Assembly (NCBI GenBank): GCA_014584695.1
Contig: JACTMI010000029.1
Coordinates: forward strand, 1-64,000
Direction of reading: 5' to 3'
From: Acidobacteriota bacterium
GTDB lineage: Bacteria > Acidobacteriota > Thermoanaerobaculia > Multivoradales > JAGPDF01
Length of the DNA: 64,000 nucleotides
In this document: positions 55,951 through 64,000 of the stretch, piece after piece
Numbering within the stretch: the first letter of the stretch is position 1
Layout of the letters: every line of letters begins with the position of its first letter
Translations under genes and position numbers: made by a program
Notes under the pieces: model-generated
Databases searched by the model: none
What the model saw: only the letters and a program-made list of their open reading frames with translations
What the model was told of the DNA's origin: nothing

Positions 55951-57366
55951 CTAGCGTCGCGATCCGGCGCGGCGGCGGTCGATCTCTGCGGCGAGGTCGG
56001 GTGGCAGGGTGATCTCGGCGGGGGACTTGTCGAGGGCCTGGGCGAGGGGGGCGCGGGGGTCGTCGCTCGCGGCCAGCAGGTCGAGCAGGGCGACGGGGCG
56101 GTAGGGGCGGCCGGCCATCTGCTCGTGCACCAGCTTGCCGCTCGGCCGCCGCTCGCCGGCGTCGGCGAGCAGGCGCCAGACCAGCTCTTTGGAGAGCTCG
56201 AGGTGCGCCGTTTCCGGATGGCCGGCGAGCGCGCGGCGGCCGCGGCCGTAGCGGCGACGCAGGGCGTCCAGGGCGCGGTAGTGCGCCCGGTCGGAGCGGT
56301 GGAGGCGCGCGAAGGCGAAGCCGCCGTAGCGTCCGAGGAAGTCGTCGTCGAGCGCCAGCCGGGTGGTCGCCCGCACCTGCTCGGCCATCCAGTGCAGGGC
56401 GGCGTTGGCGAGACCGTCCTCCGGATAGCCGCCGCCGATGTTCGAGTGGACGCCGGGGAACCAGCGCTGGCGCATCGACTGGCTCGGGTGCGCGTCGCGC
56501 CAGATCGAGGGCCGGAAGTCGAAGCGGGCCTCGTCGACCGCCAGCGCCTGGCGGGCGTGCGCGACGCAGCGCGAGGGCCGGTCCTGGAGGTAGAAGGCCT
56601 TCTCGGTCGAGGTCTGCTCGCCGGTCGCTCTCAGGCGCGAGCCGAGCGCGGCGACCGTGTCCCAGACGCCGAGGAAGGCGACGTCGACCGGCACCACCGG
56701 CCCGAGCGGCGGCCGGCCGTCGCTCGCGAGCTCGCCCTCGAAGCGCGCCTTGACCGCCGCGGCGTCCGACTTGCCCTTGCCCGTCACCCAGGCGCGGAAG
56801 GCCTTGGCGAGGAAGTAATGGTCGCGCTTGCCGGGCACGCCGCCGTACCAGTCGAGGAAGGTGGTGACCGCGCGCGCGGTCGCGGCGCCGCGACTGAAGC
56901 CGAACAGCAGCACCTCGTCGCCCGGCAGGTAGTTGAGCGCGATGAAGTGGAGCGCCTGCTCGGTGTTGGCCTCGAAGCCGGCGCCGAAGGCGCCGCCCAG
57001 CAGCTTGTCGGTCCGCTCGAGCAGCGCGTTCGAGAAGCCGGGATAGTCGCCGAGCGAGCCCACGCCGACGTCGTAGTAGGTGAGCTGCGCGGCGCCGGTC
57101 CGCGGATCGACCGGCAGCACGGCGCGACACAGCTTGAGCACGTTGGTGGGTTTGAGCACCGGCCGACCGTCCTCGCGCAGCTTCTGGTCGAAAGGGCTGT
57201 TCCAGGTGCCGTCGAGGCAGAGGATCAGCCGGCGCGGCGCGGCTGGGTGGTCGAGTGCCGGTTCCATGGCGAAGCCTCCTGATGCGGCGAGCGCGAGCAG
57301 CGTGACGAGGACCAGTCGATCGAAGCGCGAGGGCCAACGGTATCTGATCGGCGGCGCGGGGGACAT
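55951..57366 (-). CDS. DUF2235 alpha/beta hydrolase (Tle1-like phospholipase fold)
   Basis: The 471-residue protein has a signal peptide (FDRLVLVTLLALAASGGFA) and the DUF2235 domain. It includes RLILCLDGTWNS, YYDVGVGS, LLFGFSRGAATARAV with the nucleophile Ser in GFSRG, VAFLGVWDTVAAL with the Asp, and FPGVHSNIGGGYPE with the His. T6SS Tle1 phospholipases share this fold, but this one has an export signal and no T6SS genes nearby. Third gene of the metallopeptidase-MBL-DUF2235 operon, 38 bp after the MBL gene. Confidence 0.85.
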   Translation of the reverse strand: MSPAPPIRYRWPSRFDRLVLVTLLALAASGGFAMEPALDHPAAPRRLILCLDGTWNSPFDQKLREDGRPVLKPTNVLKLCRAVLPVDPRTGAAQLTYYDVGVGSLGDYPGFSNALLERTDKLLGGAFGAGFEANTEQALHFIALNYLPGDEVLLFGFSRGAATARAVTTFLDWYGGVPGKRDHYFLAKAFRAWVTGKGKSDAAAVKARFEGELASDGRPPLGPVVPVDVAFLGVWDTVAALGSRLRATGEQTSTEKAFYLQDRPSRCVAHARQALAVDEARFDFRPSIWRDAHPSQSMRQRWFPGVHSNIGGGYPEDGLANAALHWMAEQVRATTRLALDDDFLGRYGGFAFARLHRSDRAHYRALDALRRRYGRGRRALAGHPETAHLELSKELVWRLLADAGERRPSGKLVHEQMAGRPYRPVALLDLLAASDDPRAPLAQALDKSPAEITLPPDLAAEIDRRRAGSRR

Positions 57367-57404
57367 TGGCGGGCGCGCGCGCCATCTCGAAGGCAGAGCG
57401 CACG

Positions 57405-58949
57405 TCAACGGTAGTACCAGTCGATCCACTCGGGCGTCGCCTCGATCCCAGCGCTGATCGCCGCCTGCGGCAACTGTTCGGCGGCGTCGGAGATCACCAC
57501 CCGATCCGCGGCCCTCTGCTTGAGCGCCTCGTAGAGCGGCCCGGCAGGCATGTCCCATCCCTTCGGCTGGCCGGTGGCCGGGTCCTTGCGCCCCTGCGCG
57601 GCAGCGGTGGCGCGGTCGAGCGGAATGAAGGCGACCAGCCGGTCGGATTCCATCAGCTCCAGACCCCCCTTCTTGAGCGTGGCGTTGTGGCTGGCGTGGT
57701 GACCGACCTTGTAGAACACCGTACGGCGGACGAGGTCGAGCGCCTGCAGCGGCTGGGCGCGCTCCGGCAACGGGAATTCGACTGTCCCCCAGGACAGCCA
57801 GTTGCCGACCTGCGCGTCGCCGACGAAGAGCAACACGTCGCCGGACTCCTCGAGCTCGAAAGCTACGACCAGGCTGGTGTTGTTGGTGTCGTTGTCCAGT
57901 TTGAGCGCCAGCCGCCCGAAGGACTCGATCCAGTCGTGGTCGATGCGGCGCCAGGCCTCGTCCTCGTTGTCGTAGGTCTGTGCTACGAACTCGGCGATCT
58001 GATCGAACCAGAAGCCATCGCGACGAATCGAGTGCTCGCTGGGGAAGGGGCGATGCCGCCCCGCGGTCAGCACCGGGTCCCCCGAGGAGTCGAAGCCGAG
58101 CGCGTCTCCGAGCGCGTCCAGAGCGGCGCGCTCGAGGCCGGCGAGGTGATAGATCGAACCTTCCTCGAGCCGCTTCTTGGTCACTGCGCTGTCGAGCAGC
58201 AAGCGCGTGTCGCGCGGCGGACCGAGCACGAAGGCCCGGACGCTCTCGACGCCGTCGAGCTGCAAGGGTCCGTTGCCAGGTGCGAGGAACTCGAGCGCCC
58301 CGGCACGCTCACCGCGACCCCTCAAGTAGGCGATCGCGTCCGCGATGGTCTTGCGGGCGTCGGGGGCGGTGTCGTCGCCGGCGCCGAAGGCGAGCAGCGA
58401 GTCGACGCCGTCGAGCGCGCCGGCCGCGGCGGCCGCCATGCCGCGCGGGCTCGCGAGAGCCGCGCGGAGACTGGCGAGCGCCCTCTTCCGGCCCTCGAGC
58501 AGCCGCCGGGCATCCTGGTCTTCGGGGTTCTCGGTCCAGCCCATCCAGACCGCGCCGATCTCGATCCGCTCGAACACCTCACGAGCCTGATTGAATCCCG
58601 AGAGGTGGTCGCGGTGCTCGTGGGTGGCGATGACGAGATCGAGCCGAGACCTGCCGTCGGCACGCCGCGTCGCCTCCTCGATGCGCTCCGCGAGCGACAC
58701 CATGTCCGTGGCCGAGCGGGCGAGCGCACCACAATCGACCAAGAGGTGGAACGGCTCACCGTCGGCCCGCCGAAAAGTGACCAGGAAGCAGTCGCCGAGG
58801 CCGTGACGGTACATACGCACGCGCGCGCGGAAGTCCGCTCCGTTGGAGCGGCGGCGGCGAGCGCCTCCGGCTGAGCGGCCCACGCGCGATGGACGTGCCG
58901 GGGCCGAGATGGGTCGGGCACGGCCGGGCGTCGGGCGGGATCTGGTCAT
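57405..58949 (-). CDS. Large metallo-beta-lactamase-fold hydrolase
   Basis: The 514-residue protein has the metal-binding THEHRDHLSG (His110-His115), an earlier HLLVDCGA strand, LLFVGDAQVGNW and the later FYKVGHHASHNATLKKGGLE with the metal His. It is much larger than ComEC-type MBL domains, with ~200 extra residues between the motifs. It is likely a hydrolase of nucleic acid or phosphoesters, with an unknown target. An Arg-rich N-terminus of ~45 residues precedes the fold; GGAGAG supports ATG 58949, 17 bp after the metallopeptidase stop. Confidence 0.8.
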   Translation of the reverse strand: MTRSRPTPGRARPISAPARPSRVGRSAGGARRRRSNGADFRARVRMYRHGLGDCFLVTFRRADGEPFHLLVDCGALARSATDMVSLAERIEEATRRADGRSRLDLVIATHEHRDHLSGFNQAREVFERIEIGAVWMGWTENPEDQDARRLLEGRKRALASLRAALASPRGMAAAAAGALDGVDSLLAFGAGDDTAPDARKTIADAIAYLRGRGERAGALEFLAPGNGPLQLDGVESVRAFVLGPPRDTRLLLDSAVTKKRLEEGSIYHLAGLERAALDALGDALGFDSSGDPVLTAGRHRPFPSEHSIRRDGFWFDQIAEFVAQTYDNEDEAWRRIDHDWIESFGRLALKLDNDTNNTSLVVAFELEESGDVLLFVGDAQVGNWLSWGTVEFPLPERAQPLQALDLVRRTVFYKVGHHASHNATLKKGGLELMESDRLVAFIPLDRATAAAQGRKDPATGQPKGWDMPAGPLYEALKQRAADRVVISDAAEQLPQAAISAGIEATPEWIDWYYR

Positions 58950-58966
58950 GGTCGCTCTCCAGTTGC

Positions 58967-60916
58967 CTAGCCGTGGACATCCGAGTGGAGTGCCGCGAAG
59001 ATCTCGCGGCTGTCGCCGAAGTAAGTGGCGGCGGTCCGGTTGGGCGAGAAACCGAGCCCCGATTCGAAGTAGTCGAGCGTTCGTTCGAGCCGACCGCGAT
59101 CGCCCAGCCCCTTCCGCACGACGTAGCTCACCTTCTGCTCGCCGAGATCGATCACCAGCGTACTGCCGCAGCGCACCTCGTGCCTGCGCCCCTGGTGCTC
59201 CAGCACTTCCTTCTGCAGCAGTGTGATGAAGACCTGGTTGAGCATGCGGCCGTCATCCGCCATGCGACGCGCCTCGCGCACGGCGTGGACCTGGAAGACC
59301 GGCACGCCGTCGCGATGGGCCTTCACGCCCGGAGGTGCTTCGAACTCAGCCAGAGCGAGACCGGTCAGCCGTTGCAGGACTTCGGCCTTGGCGACCTGCT
59401 CTGCGATGGCATCGTGAAGGCGCGAACGGATGTCGCGCGCCGCCAGCCAGATCTCTCGACGCGAGGTGAGATACCGCAGAGTATCGATCTGGGAGCGCAG
59501 CTGGATGCCGCCGATGAAGTACCGAAGCATGGCGTCCATCTTTCCGGGCGGCTCCGTCGGGTCCTCCTCGGGCCGGGGCCAGCGAAGACTGTCGACTGAG
59601 AGCGTGAGAATGCCCTCCGGGAAGATGCCGCGGCGCCGGAAGGCCTCGACGAAGGCGACGCGGTAGCCGTGCGGGTCCTCCGGGTGCAGGTCGATGTCCG
59701 CGGTGATGAGCGCGCGCAGGTACTCGCCGAAGGTCAGATCGACCGGTGGGCAGTAGTCGAGAGCTCGGATGCAGATCGTCAGCACGCGGCCGGCCGCTTT
59801 CGATGCCTCCCGCGCCAGGCGGTCGACTAGATCGGGATGCAGCTCGCCTTGCGGCGGTAGGCCAGTGCCGCCAGTTGCCAGGCGCATCAGGTCGCGCGAG
59901 TGCGCGTGGTAGATGGAAAGAAAGGCGTCGAAGACGGCGGCGACCAGGATGGCGCCCCGCTCGTGCACCTCGGTGGCTCGGTCGAGGGCGGTCGGATCGG
60001 GGCGCACCGGCTCCCACCGACCCAGCTGATCGTTCCAGCGGCCGATGAAGTCGCGCAGGGCTCCGCGCGTCCCCGTGGCGTGCCCGAACTGTCCGGCGAG
60101 CTGGGATAGCAGGTTCTCGCTGTTGGCCAGGTCACCGCGAGTGCGTGCGATCTGGTGCCGCAGCGCGGCTGGGAAGGTGAAGTGCTGAAACAGCGCGACG
60201 ATGTCGGCGAAGGCCTCGTGGAAAGCATGGACGTCGGGGTTGGTGGCCTCGAGGAAGTGCTCGTGAAAGCCGTCGAGCAAGGCATGGGTGGTTTCGTGGG
60301 CGACGACGTCGTGAGAGAGGCAAGTGAAGACCAGTCCTCCCGGAAACTGCCCCGACGTGCGATCGGAAGTGGCGGGGAAGTAGCCGAACAGCAGCGCCAT
60401 CTTGTCCCGACTGTAGAAGGCGTTGGCGTCACGCAGCGCGTGAGGGTAGATGCGAATGCGTGGAATGTACTGCTCGGACTCTCTGCCACGACGGCGCCAG
60501 CGGTCGGCCCAGAACGCGCGCCGACCGAGCGCGCGCTCGAAGTGGTCGATGGTGGTCATCGCCGCCGCGTAGACCATCTGCTGATGGAACTGGGGATTGC
60601 CCTCCGATGGGGTGAGGCCGTTTTGAGCGAGAACTGCCGGCTCGTCGAGATCGACCGGCGCGTAGAAGCACTCGCTTGCTGGGTCGAAGTCGACCACCTC
60701 GACGTACTCGCCGCGCGGGCCGGGCTCGAGCAGCTCCCAGGGGATGCGGTAGGTGATCTCGGACACCAGCGCGGTCTCGAGCCGAGTCGCCAGGCTCGGG
60801 TCGAAGGAATAGCCGCGCAGCAGGCGCTGCGTGGGCGGGGAGGGCTGGGAGGCCTTGTGCCGGGGTGCCGCTTCGGTGCCGCCAGGGTTCCCCTTGCGTC
60901 TGCTCGGGCCGGGCAT
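58967..60916 (-). CDS. Gluzincin-type (M4-like) metallopeptidase
   Basis: The 649-residue protein contains VVAHETTHALLDG (HExxH at 207-211) and, ~25 residues on, VHAFHEAFADIVALFQHF with Glu234 and Asp238, the gluzincin ligand pattern. A large helical C-terminus follows (VLTICIRALDYCPPVDLTFG, FRRRGIFPEGILTLSVDSL). No signal peptide is seen: the first ~30 residues are Pro/Arg-rich, so it may be cytoplasmic. GGAGGGAG precedes the ATG at 60916. First gene of a three-gene operon with the MBL hydrolase and DUF2235 hydrolase. Confidence 0.8.
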   Translation of the reverse strand: MPGPSRRKGNPGGTEAAPRHKASQPSPPTQRLLRGYSFDPSLATRLETALVSEITYRIPWELLEPGPRGEYVEVVDFDPASECFYAPVDLDEPAVLAQNGLTPSEGNPQFHQQMVYAAAMTTIDHFERALGRRAFWADRWRRRGRESEQYIPRIRIYPHALRDANAFYSRDKMALLFGYFPATSDRTSGQFPGGLVFTCLSHDVVAHETTHALLDGFHEHFLEATNPDVHAFHEAFADIVALFQHFTFPAALRHQIARTRGDLANSENLLSQLAGQFGHATGTRGALRDFIGRWNDQLGRWEPVRPDPTALDRATEVHERGAILVAAVFDAFLSIYHAHSRDLMRLATGGTGLPPQGELHPDLVDRLAREASKAAGRVLTICIRALDYCPPVDLTFGEYLRALITADIDLHPEDPHGYRVAFVEAFRRRGIFPEGILTLSVDSLRWPRPEEDPTEPPGKMDAMLRYFIGGIQLRSQIDTLRYLTSRREIWLAARDIRSRLHDAIAEQVAKAEVLQRLTGLALAEFEAPPGVKAHRDGVPVFQVHAVREARRMADDGRMLNQVFITLLQKEVLEHQGRRHEVRCGSTLVIDLGEQKVSYVVRKGLGDRGRLERTLDYFESGLGFSPNRTAATYFGDSREIFAALHSDVHG

Positions 60917-61050
60917 CGCTCCCTCCTTGCCCCCCGGGTCTGGACCAGAATGGGGCCGTTGCTGGGTAAGACGAACGAAGGGGCGAATCCGGTCGGGTCG
61001 TGGCCGGCGCCGGGTCGGGGAGCGGCGGTCCTCCGATAGACTCGTTCGCC

Positions 61051-61818
61051 GTGCCACGCAGGATCACGATGTTGGGTTCGGGGACCTCGACCGGGGTGCC
61101 GGTAGTGGGGTGCGGCTGCGCGGTCTGCACCTCGACCGACCCGCGCAACCGGCGGTTGCGGGCCGGCGTGCGGATCGACCTCGCGGGTGGGACGGCGGTG
61201 GTCGACACCTCGCCGGACTTCCGCGAGCAGGCGCTCCGGTTCGGGCTCGACCGGGTCGACGCGGTGCTCTACACCCACGCCCACGCCGACCACCTCTTCG
61301 GCCTGGACGACCTGCGCCCGTTCAACTTCCGGCAGGAGGCGCCGATCCCCTGCTACGGCTCGGGCGAGACGCTCGAGCGGATCCGCCAGATCTTCGCCTA
61401 CGTCTTCGAGGCCGGCCAGGAGGGGGGCGGCAAGCCGAAGCTCGAGCTGCGCGAGGCGTCCGGACCCTTCGAGCTGCTCGGCGAGCTGGTCGAGCCGGTG
61501 CCGGTGTTCCACGGCTCGATGCCGGTGCTCGGCTACCGGATCGGCCGGTTCGCGCTGGTGACCGACGTCAACGTCATCTCCGCGGCGAGCTACCAGCGGC
61601 TGGCCGGCGTCGAGGTGCTGATCCTCTCGGCGCTGCGCTACCGGCCGCACCCGACCCACTTCCACTTCGAACGGGCCTTCGAGGTCGCGGCGCGCATCGG
61701 CGCGCGGCGGACGATCTTCACCCACATCGCGCACGACGTCGACCACGGGGCGCTGCGCTGCGCGCTGCCCCCCGGCATCGAGCTCGGCTATGACGGCCTG
61801 GTCGTCGAGTTCGACTGA
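61051..61818 (+). CDS. PhnP-like metallo-beta-lactamase phosphodiesterase
   Basis: The 255-residue protein starts RRITMLGSGTSTGVPVVGCG, has CGCAVCTSTDPRNRRLRAG, a zinc-binding Cys region of PhnP-type enzymes, and the metal-binding YTHAHADHLFGLDDLR. Later come VPVFHGSMPVLGYRIG and TIFTHIAHDVDH. PhnP hydrolyses cyclic phosphodiesters; other members act on varied substrates. GTG 61051 is used; ATG 61069 with AGGA is possible. aroA overlaps its end by 29 bp, so the two are coupled. Confidence 0.85.
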   Translation: MPRRITMLGSGTSTGVPVVGCGCAVCTSTDPRNRRLRAGVRIDLAGGTAVVDTSPDFREQALRFGLDRVDAVLYTHAHADHLFGLDDLRPFNFRQEAPIPCYGSGETLERIRQIFAYVFEAGQEGGGKPKLELREASGPFELLGELVEPVPVFHGSMPVLGYRIGRFALVTDVNVISAASYQRLAGVEVLILSALRYRPHPTHFHFERAFEVAARIGARRTIFTHIAHDVDHGALRCALPPGIELGYDGLVVEFD

Positions 61819-63106
61819 GCCGGTCGCGATCCCGGCCGGCGGCCGCGTCGGCGGCGTCGCCCGCGTGCCGGGCTCGAAGAGCCTCACCCACCGCGCCTAC
61901 GCACTGGCGCTGCTCGCCCGCGCGCCGGTCGAGCTCGTCGGCGCGCTCGACGCCGAGGACACCCGGCTCTTCCAGACCGCGCTGCGCGAGCTCGGCTTCC
62001 GCGTCGAGGTCGTCGCGGAGCGGGTGCGGGTGGCTCCGACCGGCCGCGTCCCCGCGCGGGCGGAGCTCTTCTGCGGCAACGCCGGCACGCTCTTCCGCTT
62101 CCTGGTCGCCCTGGTGGCGACTCTGCCCGGGGAGTGGACGTTAGACGGCGTCGCGCGGCTGCGCCAGCGGCCGGTCGGACCGCTCGCCGACGCGCTGACC
62201 GAGCTCGGGGTCGAGATCGACTGGCTGGGCGAGCCCGGGCACGCGCCGCTCACGGTGCGCGGCGGCTCGCTCGCCGGCGGTCGCGCCCACCTCGACGCCG
62301 GCGAATCGAGCCAGTACCTGTCGGCGCTGCTGCTGGCCGGGCAGCGGGCCGCGGCGCCGATCGAGCTCGAGGTCTCGGCGCTCGCCTCGGCGCCCTACGT
62401 CGACCTGACGGTGGACCTGATCCTGCGCCACGGCGGCGTCGTCGAACGGCCGGCGCCCGCGCTCTGGCGGACGCGGCCGAGCCAGCTCGTCGGCGGCGCG
62501 GTGCCGATCGAGGCCGACCTCTCGGCGGCCGCCTACCCTGCGGCCGCGGCGGCGCTCGCCGGCGGCGAGCTCGAGATCGCGGGCGTCGGCCTCGACTCGC
62601 GCCAGGGCGACCGGCGGTTCCTCGAGCTGCTCGCCGCGATGGGCGCGCGGGTCGAGGCGCGAGCGGGTGGCGTGCGGGTCGCGCGCGGTGACCTGGTCGC
62701 GCTCGACGCCGACCTCGGCGACATCCCCGATCAGGTGCCGACGCTGGCCGCGCTGGCGCCGTTCGCGCGCGGCACGACCACGATCCGCAACGTCGCGCAC
62801 CTGCGAATCAAGGAGAGCGACCGGCTGGCCGCGATGGCCACCGAGCTGCGGCGCGCCGGCGCCGAAGTGCACGAGCTCGCCGACGGGCTGGTGATCCCGG
62901 GCGTCTGGGCGGCGGCGCCACCGCCATCCGAGCCAGTGACCATCGATCCCCACGCCGATCACCGCATCGCGATGGCGATGGCGATCGTCGGCCTGCGGCG
63001 GCCGAGCCTGTCGATCGCCCGTCCCGAAGTGGTGTCCAAGTCGTTCCCGGATTTCTTTGCCGCTCTCTTCTCCTGGCTGGGGGTGCCGAGTGAGCCCGAC
63101 CGCTGA
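61790..63106 (+). CDS. aroA: 3-phosphoshikimate 1-carboxyvinyltransferase (EPSP synthase)
   Basis: The 438-residue enzyme shows PGSKSLTHRAYALALL at the start (substrate-binding Lys/Ser), FCGNAGTLFRFLVAL, VDGVARLRQRPVGPL-like binding loops, IKESDRLAAMATELRRAGA and DPHADHRIAMAMAIVGLR. All are hallmark AroA segments. It joins shikimate-3-phosphate with PEP in aromatic amino acid synthesis. The start ATG at 61790 lies inside the PhnP-like gene. The next gene overlaps its end by 17 bp. Confidence 0.97.
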   Translation: MTAWSSSSTEPVAIPAGGRVGGVARVPGSKSLTHRAYALALLARAPVELVGALDAEDTRLFQTALRELGFRVEVVAERVRVAPTGRVPARAELFCGNAGTLFRFLVALVATLPGEWTLDGVARLRQRPVGPLADALTELGVEIDWLGEPGHAPLTVRGGSLAGGRAHLDAGESSQYLSALLLAGQRAAAPIELEVSALASAPYVDLTVDLILRHGGVVERPAPALWRTRPSQLVGGAVPIEADLSAAAYPAAAAALAGGELEIAGVGLDSRQGDRRFLELLAAMGARVEARAGGVRVARGDLVALDADLGDIPDQVPTLAALAPFARGTTTIRNVAHLRIKESDRLAAMATELRRAGAEVHELADGLVIPGVWAAAPPPSEPVTIDPHADHRIAMAMAIVGLRRPSLSIARPEVVSKSFPDFFAALFSWLGVPSEPDR

Positions 63107-64000
63107 GACGATCCGACATCCCGCGCTCGACCGCCGGCCGGGCGCGCCGCTCGCCGACGCGCCGCTGACCGACCGCGCCCGGCTCGGCGTCGTGCTCCAG
63201 GCCGCCGGTCTGCTGTCGCTGCTCGAGGCCGCCGGCTGGCGGCTCGCCCGCGGCTTCAGCGACGCCACGGTCGGGGCCGACGGCGCGCTCGGCGGCGTCG
63301 CGGTGGTGCGCGGCCGCGGCCGCCGCCCGGCGGCCGAGCTGCTCGCCGGGCTGCTGGCGGCGCTCTTCGGCGAAGAGGCCGTGGCCGGCCGGGGGGAGGC
63401 CCGCCGGGCGGCGCGCCAGCTGATGGCGCGCTGGCGCAGCGGCATGTTGCCGGCCTCGGCGGATGCCGCGGTCGAGCAGATCGTCACCGCCGCGCCGTTC
63501 CTGGTCGAGGAACCCGGCCCGACCGCGGGCGCGCTCGAAGGGAGTTTCGAGCGCGCGGGCCGATCGATCGCCTGGCGGGCGGGTCGCGCCGCCGGCGCGG
63601 GCTGTTGCGCCGAGGGGGCGCGGTCGCTCGCCGCGCGCGGACGCTGGGCGGCCGCGGTCCGAGCCTGCCGGGAGTCACCCGCCGCCGACGACGAGGGCCG
63701 GCTGCTGCAGGCGCAGGTCCTGGCCGCCGACGGGCGGCTCGAAGCGGCGCTGGCGGTGATCGGCGCGCGCCGCGACTCCGCCGCCGAAGCGGTGCGGCTC
63801 GAGGCGCAGCTCTCGCTGGGGGAGCTCGGGGCCGCGCGCGAGACCCTGCGCCGGCTGGAGCGCCAGACCTTGCCGCCACGGGACCGCCTCGCGATCGGCG
63901 ACGCGGCGCTGCGGGTCTACTACCTGTGCCGCGACTTCGACGCCTCGGCGGAGTTCACCTCGCGCCTGGTCGCCGAGACGCGCGGCCGCGAGCGGCGGCA
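63090..64000 (+). CDS. Large helical protein, start only (runs off the right edge)
   Basis: The GTG at 63090 overlaps the end of aroA by 17 bp and opens SPTAETIRHPALDRRPG. The frame stays open to the window end (~303 codons). The sequence is Ala/Arg/Leu-rich and helical, with repeated ~34-residue helix pairs after ~200 residues (ARGRWAAAVRACRESPAADD, LQAQVLAADGRLEAALAVIG, EAQLSLGELGAARETLRRLE), like TPR repeats. Scaffold or regulatory roles are typical of such repeats; the remainder lies outside. Confidence 0.6.
   Translation, partial: MSPTAETIRHPALDRRPGAPLADAPLTDRARLGVVLQAAGLLSLLEAAGWRLARGFSDATVGADGALGGVAVVRGRGRRPAAELLAGLLAALFGEEAVAGRGEARRAARQLMARWRSGMLPASADAAVEQIVTAAPFLVEEPGPTAGALEGSFERAGRSIAWRAGRAAGAGCCAEGARSLAARGRWAAAVRACRESPAADDEGRLLQAQVLAADGRLEAALAVIGARRDSAAEAVRLEAQLSLGELGAARETLRRLERQTLPPRDRLAIGDAALRVYYLCRDFDASAEFTSRLVAETRGRERR

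Noticed and set aside
54428-57403. A 991-codon frame overlapping the haem lipoprotein and DUF2235 gene
   Set aside because: It crosses two well-supported genes in other frames and has no motif of its own.

Overview
The window comes from a very GC-rich bacterium with a double membrane. The best fit is an acidobacterium, perhaps of the Thermoanaerobaculia type. This is inferred from a serine/threonine kinase fused through one membrane helix to a TolB/WD40-like propeller (36.8-39.4 kb), several secreted proteins with an FExxD-like C-terminus, a patatin/BamA-like outer-membrane phospholipase and an Mla-type lipid transporter. I see no rRNA, tRNA or CRISPR array.

Layout. 0-7 kb: secreted and envelope proteins (a lipoprotein, an EreA/TIKI-like secreted protein, a PlpD-like patatin porin, a VOC enzyme) with toxin and cytochrome relics and tandem repeats. 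7-12 kb: a zone of repeats and toxin-antitoxin (TA) fragments around a Fic protein and an intact RelE/XRE pair, then an HNH nuclease and a DUF3800 protein. 12.1-21.6 kb: one tightly packed operon, hsdM-hsdS-SIR2-HerA-hsdR, in which a SIR2/HerA anti-phage pair lies inside a type I restriction-modification system. 21.8-25.5 kb: a two-gene AAA ATPase + TOPRIM-like cassette, flanked on both sides by related DUF6933 and RelE/UvrD-N genes (relics on the right). 25.5-34.3 kb: a lipoprotein, truncated HNH, MNT/HEPN and HigBA relics, a miniature-repeat cluster, a DUF4143 ATPase, a nuclease, OsmC and a RelE/XRE pair.

34.3-47.1 kb: a beta-helix secreted protein, a truncated esterase joined to a kinase fragment, the large kinase, a four-gene membrane/rhodanese/XRE operon, a MATE exporter, minisatellites, two secreted proteins and a BrnTA module. 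47.1-54 kb: core envelope genes: a nucleotide-sugar epimerase, mlaE/F/D, then divergent plsC, Mrp and an LpxH-like hydrolase. 54-61 kb: a haem-binding lipoprotein and an unusual three-gene operon (HExxH metallopeptidase, MBL hydrolase, DUF2235 hydrolase). 61-64 kb: a PhnP-like hydrolase, aroA and a large protein running off the end.

Themes. From about 7 to 31 kb the DNA looks like a defence and TA island with many broken modules. Two non-coding repeat families stand out. One is an 18-bp inverted-repeat palindrome, found as two full copies and three half sites, almost always at the broken edge of a TA gene. The other is a 190-210-bp miniature element with imperfect terminal inverted repeats, seen in several copies in both orientations and sharing its core with the minisatellites at 1.6-2.0 and 42.8-43.3 kb. 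All functional statements are from reading the sequence; no database search was run.
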